Positions 8,881-16,806 of a stretch of DNA of 64,000 bases are shown piece by piece. Source of the DNA: Streptococcus infantis. Lineage in GTDB: Bacteria > Bacillota > Bacilli > Lactobacillales > Streptococcaceae. The notes beneath the pieces were generated by a model that saw only the letters and a list, made by a program, of their open reading frames with translations, ran no database searches and was not told the origin of the DNA. Position numbers and translations under genes: made by a program. Numbering within the stretch: position 1 is the first letter of the stretch; each line of letters opens with the position of its first letter. The stretch is taken from positions 1,240,001 to 1,304,000 of the forward strand of contig NZ_CP046525.1 in assembly GCF_021497965.1 (NCBI RefSeq), read 5' to 3'.

Positions 8881-10167
8881 TTAGTCTCCTAAAACCTTGA
8901 AAGTGTTGAGAAGTTCAAACTCAGATACACGCTTCAAAGCTGCTGTAATATTTTCAAGTTGCGCCTTGTTGATTTTATGAGTGATGATGACAATACGAGC
9001 CTTGCCTTCTTGCTTGCCATCTTGTAGGATTTGCTTGAAGGAAATATCTTCTGCGTTAAAGAGTTCAGCCAATTTCAAGACTTGACCTTTTGAGTCTGGA
9101 GCCAAGATTGAGAAATAGTAGTTGGCTTTGACATCTTCTGGCTTAGCCAAGACCACTGGACGGCTGTATTCATTAAAGGCTTTTCCAATTGTTCCATCAT
9201 TCAAACGACGAACGATACGGGCAATATCAGCCACAACACTTGTTGCAGTTGGTTTTTGACCTGCACCTGGTCCATAGTACATAGATTCGCCGATACCGAT
9301 AGATTCCACAAAGACCGCATTCATAACACCGTTAACACTTGCAAGTGGGTGTTCTTTAGGAAGGAAGGTTGGCGTAACTTCAGCAGCGATTCCAGAAGCT
9401 GTTTCTTCGATAGAACCAACTAATTTAACAACATAACCAAGCTCTTGAGCTACTGCTACATCTTCTGGAGTGATGTTGCGAATTCCTTGGTGGTCAACAT
9501 CTTCAAACTTGACACTCATCCCAAAAGCAAACTGGCTAAGGATAACCATCTTGTAGGCTGCATCAATCCCGTCCACATCATTGGTTGGATCGCTTTCAGC
9601 AAAGCCAAGTCGCTGGGCTTCTGCCAAAGCATCCTCGTAAGACCAACCTTCGGTTACCATTTTAGTCATCATGAAGTTAGATGTTCCATTGACAACACCA
9701 AGAACACGAGTGATTTTGTCTGATGCTAGTGAGTTAACCAAGGTACGAAGGATTGGAATTCCTCCGGCAACTGCTGCTTCATAATAAAGAGCAACATTAT
9801 GAGCTTTGGCAATTTCAAGCAATTCTGCACCATGGACTGCCAAAAGGTCCTTGTTAGCTGTTACGACGTGTTTACCTGCTTCTAAAGCACGAGTGATAAA
9901 GGTTTTAGCAGGCTCGATACGTCCCATCAACTCAACAACGATCGTGATGTCTTTGTCTGACAAGATTTCATCGATATTTGTTACAAAATTAAAATCATTT
10001 CCTGCTTCAAGCAAGCGGGCTTTCTCTTGATCGTCTTTAACCAAAACTTTAGCTACTTCAATTTCTGACTGGGCTGCTTGAACAATTTTTTCTCTATTTT
10101 CCTTTAGCAAGAATGGCACACCACTGGCTACTGTACCAAATCCAAGTAAAGCAATCTTAACTGACAT
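8881..10167 (-). CDS. hom: Homoserine dehydrogenase
   Basis: 428 residues. It reduces aspartate semialdehyde to homoserine, at the branch point to threonine and methionine. The N-terminal Rossmann motif is [10 protein letters not shown] (about 8-17), the middle catalytic domain contains the conserved region near [11 protein letters not shown], and the C-terminal 90 residues form an ACT domain ([21 protein letters not shown]), the usual allosteric threonine sensor. CGAGGAG precedes ATG 10167. First gene of hom-thrB, with its own extended -10 promoter. Confidence 0.96.
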   Translation of the reverse strand: MSVKIALLGFGTVASGVPFLLKENREKIVQAAQSEIEVAKVLVKDDQEKARLLEAGNDFNFVTNIDEILSDKDITIVVELMGRIEPAKTFITRALEAGKHVVTANKDLLAVHGAELLEIAKAHNVALYYEAAVAGGIPILRTLVNSLASDKITRVLGVVNGTSNFMMTKMVTEGWSYEDALAEAQRLGFAESDPTNDVDGIDAAYKMVILSQFAFGMSVKFEDVDHQGIRNITPEDVAVAQELGYVVKLVGSIEETASGIAAEVTPTFLPKEHPLASVNGVMNAVFVESIGIGESMYYGPGAGQKPTATSVVADIARIVRRLNDGTIGKAFNEYSRPVVLAKPEDVKANYYFSILAPDSKGQVLKLAELFNAEDISFKQILQDGKQEGKARIVIITHKINKAQLENITAALKRVSEFELLNTFKVLGD

Positions 10168-10198
10168 GTTTGTCTCCTCGAAATTTTCTAATAGTCCT

Positions 10199-10207
10199 AT
10201 TATACCA
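10199..10207 (-). promoter_or_regulatory. Extended -10 promoter of hom-thrB
   Basis: Minus strand reads TTTTGGTATAAT, with TG-n before a perfect TATAAT; the -35 region (TAGGAA) is poor. The start site would be about 25 nt before the hom ATG. Confidence 0.7.
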
Positions 10208-10261
10208 AAATTGTGTGAAAATTCCTACCATTCAAAACTAAAAATAGGAGCACCAAATCAC

Positions 10262-10297
10262 AAAAAGCCTGCCCTGATACATTCATGGGCAGGCTTT
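10262..10297 (-). terminator. Terminator of yaaA
   Basis: Perfect 11-bp stem AAAGCCTGCCC / GGGCAGGCTTT with a 14-nt loop followed by TTTTTG on the minus strand, 8 nt past the yaaA stop. Confidence 0.85.
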
Positions 10298-10304
10298 ATA
10301 TTTG

Positions 10305-11027
10305 TTATTTTACAAAATACAATTCCTTGCTAGTAGACAGGTCTTCTCGATAGTGGAAACCTGCAAAGCTGAGTTTTTTAATCTCTTCAACTGAGGTTAC
10401 CTGACCTTCCATCAAGGCTGTTAAGAAGGCTCCTCTGGCTTTTTTTGAAATGGTTGAATGGATTTTTAGTTTTCCATCTCGCTCTTCCATAAACTTAAAG
10501 GTCACCATCTTCTCTCGGATTTCTTTTGGAAAGACAGTTTCAAATTCAGAAGACAAGAGTGAAAAGATTAGTTCTTCACCCTTCAGCGACTCTTCATAGG
10601 CTGACTGCCAGTGACTTTTCAGGCTTTTTCCAGCGACTTTGAGTTTCATCAAAAAGTCCAGTCTGTGGGGAGCAATGGGGGCAAAGGCCAGAATCACACC
10701 ATAGAGAGCCGACGTTATCATGAGGTGTTTCTCCAGATAGGCTTGCTCTTTCTTGGTTAGATTTTCTCGTTTAATGTTGCGATACATAAGTCCATCAAAG
10801 AGGTGCAAGGCTGGATAGTTTCTAGCCGTTCCATTTTTCAAGGCTTGGATATGGTCATACTCCTCTTGCGCCTTTTCGGCAGAGATTTTATAAAAAATCT
10901 CTAGTTCTTGGGCAGAATATCTAGCTAATTCATCCAGAACAGCCTGACTCTCAGGAGACAAAGGTTTTGCATCTAAACTAGGGATTTCAGTGTTCATTTC
11001 TTTTGCAGTTGGGATTAAAATCTTCAT
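10305..11027 (-). CDS. yaaA: YaaA family peroxide-stress protein (UPF0246)
   Basis: 240 residues beginning MKILIPTAKEMN, the hallmark start of the YaaA/UPF0246 family. In E. coli YaaA limits free iron and protects DNA during peroxide stress; the streptococcal function is inferred from that. No membrane segment, cytosolic. The promoter (TGCTACACT, -10 at 11039-11034) puts the predicted start site exactly at the A of ATG 11027, and no Shine-Dalgarno sequence is visible, so the mRNA may be leaderless. Confidence 0.88.
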   Translation of the reverse strand: MKILIPTAKEMNTEIPSLDAKPLSPESQAVLDELARYSAQELEIFYKISAEKAQEEYDHIQALKNGTARNYPALHLFDGLMYRNIKRENLTKKEQAYLEKHLMITSALYGVILAFAPIAPHRLDFLMKLKVAGKSLKSHWQSAYEESLKGEELIFSLLSSEFETVFPKEIREKMVTFKFMEERDGKLKIHSTISKKARGAFLTALMEGQVTSVEEIKKLSFAGFHYREDLSTSKELYFVK

Positions 11028-11033
11028 AGTGTT

Positions 11034-11042
11034 AGTGTAGCA
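11034..11042 (-). promoter_or_regulatory. Extended -10 promoter of yaaA, leaderless geometry
   Basis: Minus strand reads TGCTACACT; the hexamer TACACT occupies 11039-11034, and six bases (AACACT) separate it from ATG 11027. A TTGGTG lies 17 nt upstream as a weak -35. Counting +1 as seven bases after the -10 places it on the start codon. Confidence 0.55.
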
Positions 11043-11072
11043 TATTTTTCTAGGAGCACCAAGGATTTGAGC

Positions 11073-11498
11073 CTAAATGATACGTCCTTCCAAATGATCC
11101 AATTCATGCTGACAAATCTGAGCAGGAAAGCCTGTCAGGGTAATGGTCTGCTCTTGCCATTGGATATCTCTGTATCTTACTGTAATCTTTTCATATCTGG
11201 TTGTTGGTCTTACTCCTGTCAGAGACAAGCAACCTTCCTCGGTCTCGTAAGACCCTTCAAAAGACTTGAGAACGGGATTAAACATAACCATAGGAATCAT
11301 GCCGATATTAAAAATAATGACACGTTTTTGCACCCCAATCATATTGGCAGCTAGTCCTACACAAGTTTCACGGTTAGCCTGTAGGGTGTCCTGCAAATCC
11401 TTTGCAAGGGGTAAATCCTCTTGACTCGCAGGCTGGGATACCTGCGATAAAAACATCATATCTTTGACAATTTTCTTTTCCAAGATTCTTTCCTCCAT
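11073..11498 (-). CDS. Peptide deformylase paralogue lacking the catalytic Gln
   Basis: 141 residues with the PDF fold motifs: motif 2 EEGCLSL (metal Cys90), motif 3 QHELDHLEG (H131, E132, H135). Motif 1, normally GLAAxQhG, here reads GLAANMIG, so Met53 replaces the Gln that holds the transition-state oxyanion. The metal site is therefore intact but deformylase activity is doubtful. Streptococci carry a separate full-length deformylase (about 200 residues) that is the essential enzyme; this short paralogue sits beside the Ca/Mn P-type ATPase gene in pneumococci as well. ATG 11498 has AAGGAG 11 nt upstream. Confidence 0.85.
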   Translation of the reverse strand: MEERILEKKIVKDMMFLSQVSQPASQEDLPLAKDLQDTLQANRETCVGLAANMIGVQKRVIIFNIGMIPMVMFNPVLKSFEGSYETEEGCLSLTGVRPTTRYEKITVRYRDIQWQEQTITLTGFPAQICQHELDHLEGRII

Positions 11499-11556
11499 AC
11501 CATATCATTCTCCTTGATTATAGCATAAAATCTTTGTCAGTTTACCTTTATATACA

Positions 11557-11584
11557 AACAAAAAGCCATCCGAAGATGACTTTT
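11557..11584 (-). terminator. Terminator of the P-type ATPase gene
   Basis: Minus strand: AAGTCATC-TTCG-GATGGCTT followed by TTTGTTTGTA, a UUCG-capped stem just after the stop at 11593. Confidence 0.85.
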
Positions 11585-11592
11585 CATAGTGG

Positions 11593-14277
11593 TTAAATGG
11601 CGTTTTTATCTTTTCCGAGTGCTCGTTGGATGGCTTTAACAATCTCAACAAGGACAACAATCATAAGTGCTCCTACAGCAACCACTATCCATTGAGTCAA
11701 GCTCAAATGTGAAACGTGGAAGAGGCTGTTAAATCCTGGAACCAAAATTGTCACCATCAAGAGGACAAAGGCAACTGGGATTGACCAGTTAAAGGTCTTG
11801 TTCTTGAAGAGTCCGACTGTAAAGATTGATTGGTACACAGACTTAACGTTAAAGGCATGGAGCAATTGGATCAAACCAAGAGTTGCAAAGGCCATGGTAA
11901 GGGCATCTGCGTGGATTTCAGTTTGAACTTGATGCTCTGGGAAGAGAATTGCCCAACCGTAAACACCTAGAACGAGCATGGTTTGGAAGATACCTTGATA
12001 AAGGATAGCTCCGAATACACCACCGTCAAAGAAGTTTGACTTACGACCACGAGGTTTGTGGGTCATAACGCCTGGCTCAGCTGGTTCAACACCAAGAGCG
12101 ATGGCTGGAAGCGTATCGGTTACCAAGTTAATCCAGAGAAGATGCACTGGTTGTAACACATCCCAACCAAAGAGGGTTGCAAAGAAGATAGTGAAGACCT
12201 CAGCCATATTGGCAGACAAGAGGTATTGAATTGATTTTTGGATATTTGAGAAGACCTTACGTCCTTCTTCAACCGCTACGATAATGGTTGCGAAGTTGTC
12301 ATCGGCAAGGACCATATCAGAAGCTCCCTTAGAAACCTCTGTACCAGTAATCCCCATACCGATACCGATATCAGCTGTCTTAAGTGATGGTGCATCGTTG
12401 ACTCCATCACCTGTCATGGCAACAACTTTACCTTCTTTTTGCCATGCTTTCACGATACGAACCTTGTGTTCAGGTGATACACGAGCGTAAACAGAGTATT
12501 GCTTGAAAACCTTTTGGAATTCTTCATCAGTCAGTTCGTTCAACTCAGCCCCTGTAAAGACATGGTCTTCTGTATCATTTGGATCGATGATTCCAAGACG
12601 TTTGGCAATGGCTTCAGCTGTATCTTGGTGGTCACCCGTGATCATGATTGGACGGATGCCTGCTTCCTTAGCGACACGGACAGCTTCTGCAGCTTCTGGA
12701 CGCTCAGGGTCAATCATGCCGACCAAACCAGAGAAGATAAGGTCAGACTCAACGATTTCAGATTCCAAAGTTGGAATTTCCTTGCTTGTCTTATAAGCCA
12801 TCATCAAAACACGAAGGGCTTGTTTAGCCAAATCTTTGTTGGTTGCAAGGATAGCTTGTTTGTCTTCTTCTGTGATTGGACGAACTTCCCCATTGACTTC
12901 AATATGCGTCACACGTTTAAGCAATTGGTCAGGAGCCCCCTTGACAGCGATAAAGTAAGAACCGTCTGCTTCCTTATGGATGGTAGACATAAGTTTACGT
13001 TCTGAGTCAAATGGCAACTCTGCCACACGTGGCTCATCCTTCAAAACTTCACGAACGTCAAAGTTGTGATCCAAACCAAACTGTACAAGGGCTGTCTCAG
13101 TTGGATCCCCAATCAATTTACCAGATGGGTCTACCTTGGTATCATTAGCAAAGTTCATGATGCGAAGCGTATTGTTGCTAGGAGCAATCTCAGCTGCTGA
13201 GCTTTGCAATTGACCGTTGGTGTAGACCTTCTCAACAGTCATTTGGTTCATAGTCAAAGTACCTGTTTTATCAGATGCGATGATTTCTGTTGAACCAAGA
13301 GTTTCAACCGCTGGCAATTTACGAACGATAGAATTACGTTTAGCAAGAGTAGTTGTTCCTAAAGATAGAACGATAGTTACAATAGCAGGAAGTCCTTCTG
13401 GAATCGCCGCAACCGCAAGGGCTACCGCAACCATCAAGCCTTCTAATGGATGCTCTCCACGAACGAAGACACCAACTAAGAAAGTAATGACCGCAATCAC
13501 AACGATTAAGTAAGTCAAGGCTTTAGATAATTGTTCCAAGCTTTGCTTTAATGGTGTTTCAGTCTCATCGGCATTAGCCAACATATCTGCAATCTTACCA
13601 ACTTCTGTATACATACCAGTGTTTGTTACGACACCAATACCACGACCGTAAGTTACGTTTGAGTTTTGGTAACCCATATTAACGCGGTCCCCAATACCAG
13701 CATCTGCTTCAACAAGCCCTGTCACATCTTTTTCAACTGGCACAGACTCCCCTGTAAGAGCAGCTTCTTCGATTTTAAGAGACGCCGCTTCCAGCAAGCG
13801 CATATCAGCAGGAACTACATCTCCAGCTTCAAGCAAGACGATGTCCCCAGGCACCAATTCTTTTGAGTCGATCTCAATGACAAGACCATCACGACGAACA
13901 CGGGCCATTGGGCTAGACATATTTTTCAAAGCCTCAATCGCTGCTTCTGCTTGACCTTCTTGGTAAACACCAAAGGCTGCATTCAGGACAACTACGGCCA
14001 AGATGATAATGGCATCTGTTAAACCGTCCATTCCTTCTGTAATGACAGAAAGTGCCGCTGCCGCTAGCAAGATGATGATCATCAAATCCTTAAATTGATC
14101 AAGGAATTTAGCTAGTAGGCTACGTTTTTCGCCCTCTTCTAACTCATTACGACCATAAGTCGCTAAGCGTTCTTGAGCTTGAGCAGTTGACAAACCTTCG
14201 ACAGATGAATCCAGATTCCTTAGGACTTCCTCAGAAGATTGCGTGTAAAACAAGTCTTTATTTTGTTCTTTTGACAA
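11593..14277 (-). CDS. caxP: P-type cation-exporting ATPase (Ca2+/Mn2+), CaxP/MgtA
   Basis: 894 residues, SERCA-like P2-type layout: actuator loop TGES, phosphorylation motif DKTGTLTMNQ (about 340), nucleotide-binding KGAPD, hinge TGDGVNDAPSLK, and about ten membrane helices with the ion-site sequences VAAIPEGLPA (M4) and NMAEVF/NLVTDTLPA (M5/M6). Pneumococcal orthologues export calcium and manganese. The start codon is TTG 14277 with AGGAGGAG 6 nt upstream. Transcription passes a Mn-type riboswitch and terminator, and the Mn exporter mntE is divergently transcribed next door, so both serve metal detoxification. Confidence 0.93.
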   Translation of the reverse strand: MSKEQNKDLFYTQSSEEVLRNLDSSVEGLSTAQAQERLATYGRNELEEGEKRSLLAKFLDQFKDLMIIILLAAAALSVITEGMDGLTDAIIILAVVVLNAAFGVYQEGQAEAAIEALKNMSSPMARVRRDGLVIEIDSKELVPGDIVLLEAGDVVPADMRLLEAASLKIEEAALTGESVPVEKDVTGLVEADAGIGDRVNMGYQNSNVTYGRGIGVVTNTGMYTEVGKIADMLANADETETPLKQSLEQLSKALTYLIVVIAVITFLVGVFVRGEHPLEGLMVAVALAVAAIPEGLPAIVTIVLSLGTTTLAKRNSIVRKLPAVETLGSTEIIASDKTGTLTMNQMTVEKVYTNGQLQSSAAEIAPSNNTLRIMNFANDTKVDPSGKLIGDPTETALVQFGLDHNFDVREVLKDEPRVAELPFDSERKLMSTIHKEADGSYFIAVKGAPDQLLKRVTHIEVNGEVRPITEEDKQAILATNKDLAKQALRVLMMAYKTSKEIPTLESEIVESDLIFSGLVGMIDPERPEAAEAVRVAKEAGIRPIMITGDHQDTAEAIAKRLGIIDPNDTEDHVFTGAELNELTDEEFQKVFKQYSVYARVSPEHKVRIVKAWQKEGKVVAMTGDGVNDAPSLKTADIGIGMGITGTEVSKGASDMVLADDNFATIIVAVEEGRKVFSNIQKSIQYLLSANMAEVFTIFFATLFGWDVLQPVHLLWINLVTDTLPAIALGVEPAEPGVMTHKPRGRKSNFFDGGVFGAILYQGIFQTMLVLGVYGWAILFPEHQVQTEIHADALTMAFATLGLIQLLHAFNVKSVYQSIFTVGLFKNKTFNWSIPVAFVLLMVTILVPGFNSLFHVSHLSLTQWIVVAVGALMIVVLVEIVKAIQRALGKDKNAI

Positions 14278-14308
14278 AACAGTCTCCTCCTTTTTGGCCT
14301 CTTTTTAC

Positions 14309-14344
14309 AAAAAAAGAGACCTGTTTTTTAAAAAAACAAGTCTC
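14309..14344 (-). terminator. Riboswitch-controlled terminator
   Basis: Minus strand: stem GAGACTTGTTTTTT / AAAAAACAGGTCTC followed by seven Ts. Its 5' arm contains the CTTG that also forms the 3' side of aptamer helix P1, so the two are mutually exclusive: ligand-stabilised P1 should melt the terminator and allow transcription. Confidence 0.88.
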
Positions 14345-14420
14345 GCTGTTTAATATAGTGCCGGAAATAATTCGGAATGACGACACTATCGCGGATACCC
14401 GCCAGCTACTCCCTTGAGTA
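14337..14420 (-). ncRNA. yybP-ykoY (Mn2+) riboswitch aptamer
   Basis: The minus-strand leader of the P-type ATPase gene contains, in order, AAGGGAGTAGC, a short helix GGCGGGTATCCGC, GATAGTGTCGTCATT, a variable hairpin, CCGGCACTAT and AAACAGCGAGACTTG. These match the conserved parts of the yybP-ykoY class, which binds Mn2+ between two helical legs; P1 is CAAG/CTTG at the ends. The promoter at 14426-14453 would start RNA at about 14419, immediately before the aptamer. This class is known to control Ca/Mn ATPases in Lactococcus and pneumococcus; ON switching by Mn is inferred from the competing terminator. Confidence 0.9.
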
Positions 14421-14425
14421 GTTCT

Positions 14426-14453
14426 ATTATATCAGAATTTCAAAAGTTTTCAA
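14426..14453 (-). promoter_or_regulatory. Promoter of the riboswitch-caxP transcript
   Basis: Minus strand: -35 TTGAAA (14453-14448), 16-nt spacer, -10 TATAAT (14431-14426). Confidence 0.8.
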
Positions 14454-14485
14454 GTTTTGAGGTGTAGTTAACTTACTTCCCACAT

Positions 14486-14514
14486 TTGAATTTTCCTTGG
14501 AAAACCAGTATAAT
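14486..14514 (+). promoter_or_regulatory. Promoter of mntE
   Basis: -35 TTGAAT (14486-14491), 17-nt spacer, -10 TATAAT (14509-14514); ATG follows 33 nt later with AAAGGGAG as ribosome site. No riboswitch is seen on this side, so mntE appears to be expressed without the Mn control of its neighbour. Confidence 0.8.
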
Positions 14515-14547
14515 GAAAGAATACTAAAATGCTAGAAAGGGAGTTAG

Positions 14548-15738
14548 ATGAATCAATCGGTTTCAAACTTAAAATTAGCTGAGCGTGGTGCCATTATCAG
14601 CATTTTGACTTATCTTTTCTTGTCTGCAGCTAAGCTAGCGACCGGACACCTCCTCCATTCATCCAGTTTGGTGGCTGATGGTTTTAACAACGTTTCAGAT
14701 ATTGTTGGAAATGTTGCCCTTCTAATCGGAATTCGTTTGGCCCGCCAACCGGCAGACAGAGACCATCGCTTCGGTCACTGGAAAATCGAGGACTTGGCAA
14801 GTCTCATCACTTCCATCATCATGTTTTACGTTGGCTTTGATGTTCTACGTGACACCATCCAAAAAATACTCAGCCGAGAGCAAACCGTCATTGACCCACT
14901 TGGTGCGACGTTGGGAGTCATCTCTGCAGTGATTATGTTTGGAGTCTATCTCTACAACACTCACCTCAGCAAGCAGTCTAAGTCCAAGGCCCTCAAGGCT
15001 GCAGCTAAGGACAATCTGTCAGATGCCGTGACATCTCTTGGAACTTCTATTGCTATCCTGGCTAGTAGCTTCAACTATCCAATCGTGGATAAGTTGGTCG
15101 CTATTATCATTACTTTCTTTATTCTTAAAACTGCTTATGACATCTTTATCGAGTCATCCTTCAGCCTTTCTGATGGTTTTGATGAACACTTGCTTGAAGA
15201 TTATCAAAAGGCTATCATGGAAATCCCTAAGATTAGTAAAGTCAAATCACAACGCGGTCGTACTTACGGTAGCAATATCTATCTGGATATCACACTTGAG
15301 ATGAACCCAGATCTTTCTGTTTTTGAGAGTCACGAAATTGCGGACCAGGTTGAATCTATGTTATCAGAACGATTTGGTGTCTTTGATACTGACATTCACA
15401 TCGAACCAGCCCCAATCCCTGAGGATGAAATCCTAGATAATGTCTATAAAAAATTGCTCATGAGAGAGCAACTGATTGACCAAGGAAATCAACTGGAAGA
15501 GTTACTGGCTGAGGATTTTATTTATATCCGTCAAGATGGACAAGAACTAGACAAGGGAGCCTATAAGGCTGAAAAAGAATTGACCTCTGCTATCAAGGAG
15601 CTTCATTTAACTTCTATCAGTCAAAAGACTAAACTCATCCGCTACCAAGTCGGCGATACCATTCATACCAGTATCTGGCGCAGACACGAAACTTGGCAAA
15701 ATATTTTCCATCAGGAAACCAAAATAGAAAAAGATTAA
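14548..15738 (+). CDS. mntE: Manganese efflux protein MntE, cation diffusion facilitator
   Basis: 396 residues. An N-terminal six-helix CDF membrane domain (about 10-210) carries metal-site sequences VADGFNNVSD in helix 2 and AAKDNLSDAVTS in helix 5; a cytoplasmic CDF dimerisation domain (about 215-290) contains DIHIEP. About 100 further C-terminal residues form an extra cytoplasmic domain. In S. pneumoniae the orthologue, also beside the P-type ATPase gene, exports Mn2+. Convergent with scrK and separated from it by a strong bidirectional terminator. Confidence 0.92.
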   Translation: MNQSVSNLKLAERGAIISILTYLFLSAAKLATGHLLHSSSLVADGFNNVSDIVGNVALLIGIRLARQPADRDHRFGHWKIEDLASLITSIIMFYVGFDVLRDTIQKILSREQTVIDPLGATLGVISAVIMFGVYLYNTHLSKQSKSKALKAAAKDNLSDAVTSLGTSIAILASSFNYPIVDKLVAIIITFFILKTAYDIFIESSFSLSDGFDEHLLEDYQKAIMEIPKISKVKSQRGRTYGSNIYLDITLEMNPDLSVFESHEIADQVESMLSERFGVFDTDIHIEPAPIPEDEILDNVYKKLLMREQLIDQGNQLEELLAEDFIYIRQDGQELDKGAYKAEKELTSAIKELHLTSISQKTKLIRYQVGDTIHTSIWRRHETWQNIFHQETKIEKD

Positions 15739-15743
15739 AGAAA

Positions 15744-15773
15744 GAGGCCGGGATATATCCCGGCCTCCTTTTT
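15744..15773. terminator. Bidirectional terminator between mntE and scrK
   Basis: Perfect GC-rich palindrome GAGGCCGGGATATATCCCGGCCTC followed by CCTTTTT on the plus strand and TTTCTTT on the minus strand. Confidence 0.92.
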
Positions 15774-15778
15774 CATGT

Positions 15779-16666
15779 TTATTTAGCAACGCTCTTAGCA
15801 AGAACGAAGTTTCCAAGTGTCGCTGAACCATTACCAGCAACAGCTGGTGTTACGATATAGTCACGCACATCTGGAACTGGTAGGTAGCCATTGAGAAGAG
15901 CTGTGAATTTCTCACGTACACGATCAAGCATGTGTTGTTGGGCCATAACCCCACCACCAAATACGATAACATCTGGACGGAAAGTTACAGTTGCGTTTAC
16001 TGCTGCTTGAGCGATATAGTAGGCTTGAACATCCCATACAGAGCTGTTAAGTTCGATGTTTTCACCACGAATTCCTGTACGAGCTTCCAAACTTGGACCA
16101 GCTGCATAACCTTCCAAACATCCATTATGGAAAGGACAAACACCTTTAAATTCTTTTTCAATATCCATTGGGTGTCTAGCTACATAATAATGACCCATTT
16201 CAGGGTGACCAACACCTCCGATAAACTCACCACGTTGGATAACACCTGCTCCGATACCTGTACCGATTGTGTAATAAACCAAGTTTTCAATTCGTCCACC
16301 TGCGTTATTACGCGCTACCACTTCACCGTAGGCAGAACTATTAACGTCTGTTGTGAAGTACATTGGTACGTTCAAAGCGCGACGGAGAGCACCAAGCAAG
16401 TCAACATTTGCCCAGTTAGGTTTTGGAGTTGTTGTGATAAATCCGTAAGTTTTTGAGTTTTTATCGATATCAATAGGACCAAATGAACCAATGGCAAGGC
16501 CTGCAAGATTATCAAATTTTGAAAAGAATTCGATCGTTTTATCAATTGTTTCAATAGGAGTCGTTGTTGGAAATTGTACTTTTTCTACAACGTTAAAGTT
16601 TTCATCACCGACAGCACAGACAAATTTTGTACCGCCCGCTTCCAAGCTTCCATATAATTTTGTCAT
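15779..16666 (-). CDS. scrK: Fructokinase, ROK family
   Basis: 295-residue ROK kinase that phosphorylates the fructose released by sucrose-6-phosphate hydrolysis. Visible are the N-terminal phosphate loop GGTKFVCAVG (about 8-17), catalytic region GIGSFGP/TTPKPNW, the ROK signature with DVNSSAYGE, and a zinc-binding stretch CPFHNGCLEG. Located downstream of scrA in a sucrose locus, with a separate extended -10 promoter (TATAAT 16699-16694), so it can be made independently of sucrose induction. Confidence 0.92.
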   Translation of the reverse strand: MTKLYGSLEAGGTKFVCAVGDENFNVVEKVQFPTTTPIETIDKTIEFFSKFDNLAGLAIGSFGPIDIDKNSKTYGFITTTPKPNWANVDLLGALRRALNVPMYFTTDVNSSAYGEVVARNNAGGRIENLVYYTIGTGIGAGVIQRGEFIGGVGHPEMGHYYVARHPMDIEKEFKGVCPFHNGCLEGYAAGPSLEARTGIRGENIELNSSVWDVQAYYIAQAAVNATVTFRPDVIVFGGGVMAQQHMLDRVREKFTALLNGYLPVPDVRDYIVTPAVAGNGSATLGNFVLAKSVAK

Positions 16667-16693
16667 GATAAACCTCTAGTTTTTATTTTCTCT

Positions 16694-16702
16694 ATTATAG
16701 CA
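16694..16702 (-). promoter_or_regulatory. Extended -10 promoter of scrK
   Basis: Minus strand TGCTATAAT, TG-n before perfect TATAAT, 27 nt from the scrK start; no convincing -35. Confidence 0.65.
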
Positions 16703-16766
16703 TATTTCCAGAAGGAAAGTTGCTCAATATTTTAGTTTTTCCTCTGTAAATTTTACCATTCAAGCA

Positions 16767-16797
16767 AAAACGAACAAACATAACATTTGTTCGTTTT
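16767..16797 (-). terminator. Terminator of scrA
   Basis: Minus strand stem AAAACGAACAAA / TTTGTTCGTTTT with a 7-nt loop, ending in TTGC; lies 10 nt past the scrA stop. Confidence 0.8.
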
Positions 16798-16806
16798 TTT
16801 GATTTA

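Noticed and set aside
12499-13005. 168-codon open frame antisense to the P-type ATPase gene
   Set aside because: It lies inside a fully conserved coding region, is rich in Phe/Cys/Ser as expected from reversed codons, has no ribosome site and no recognisable family.
15932-16456. 174-codon open frame antisense to scrK
   Set aside because: Cys/Thr/Ser-rich translation typical of antisense to a codon-biased gene; no promoter or family match.
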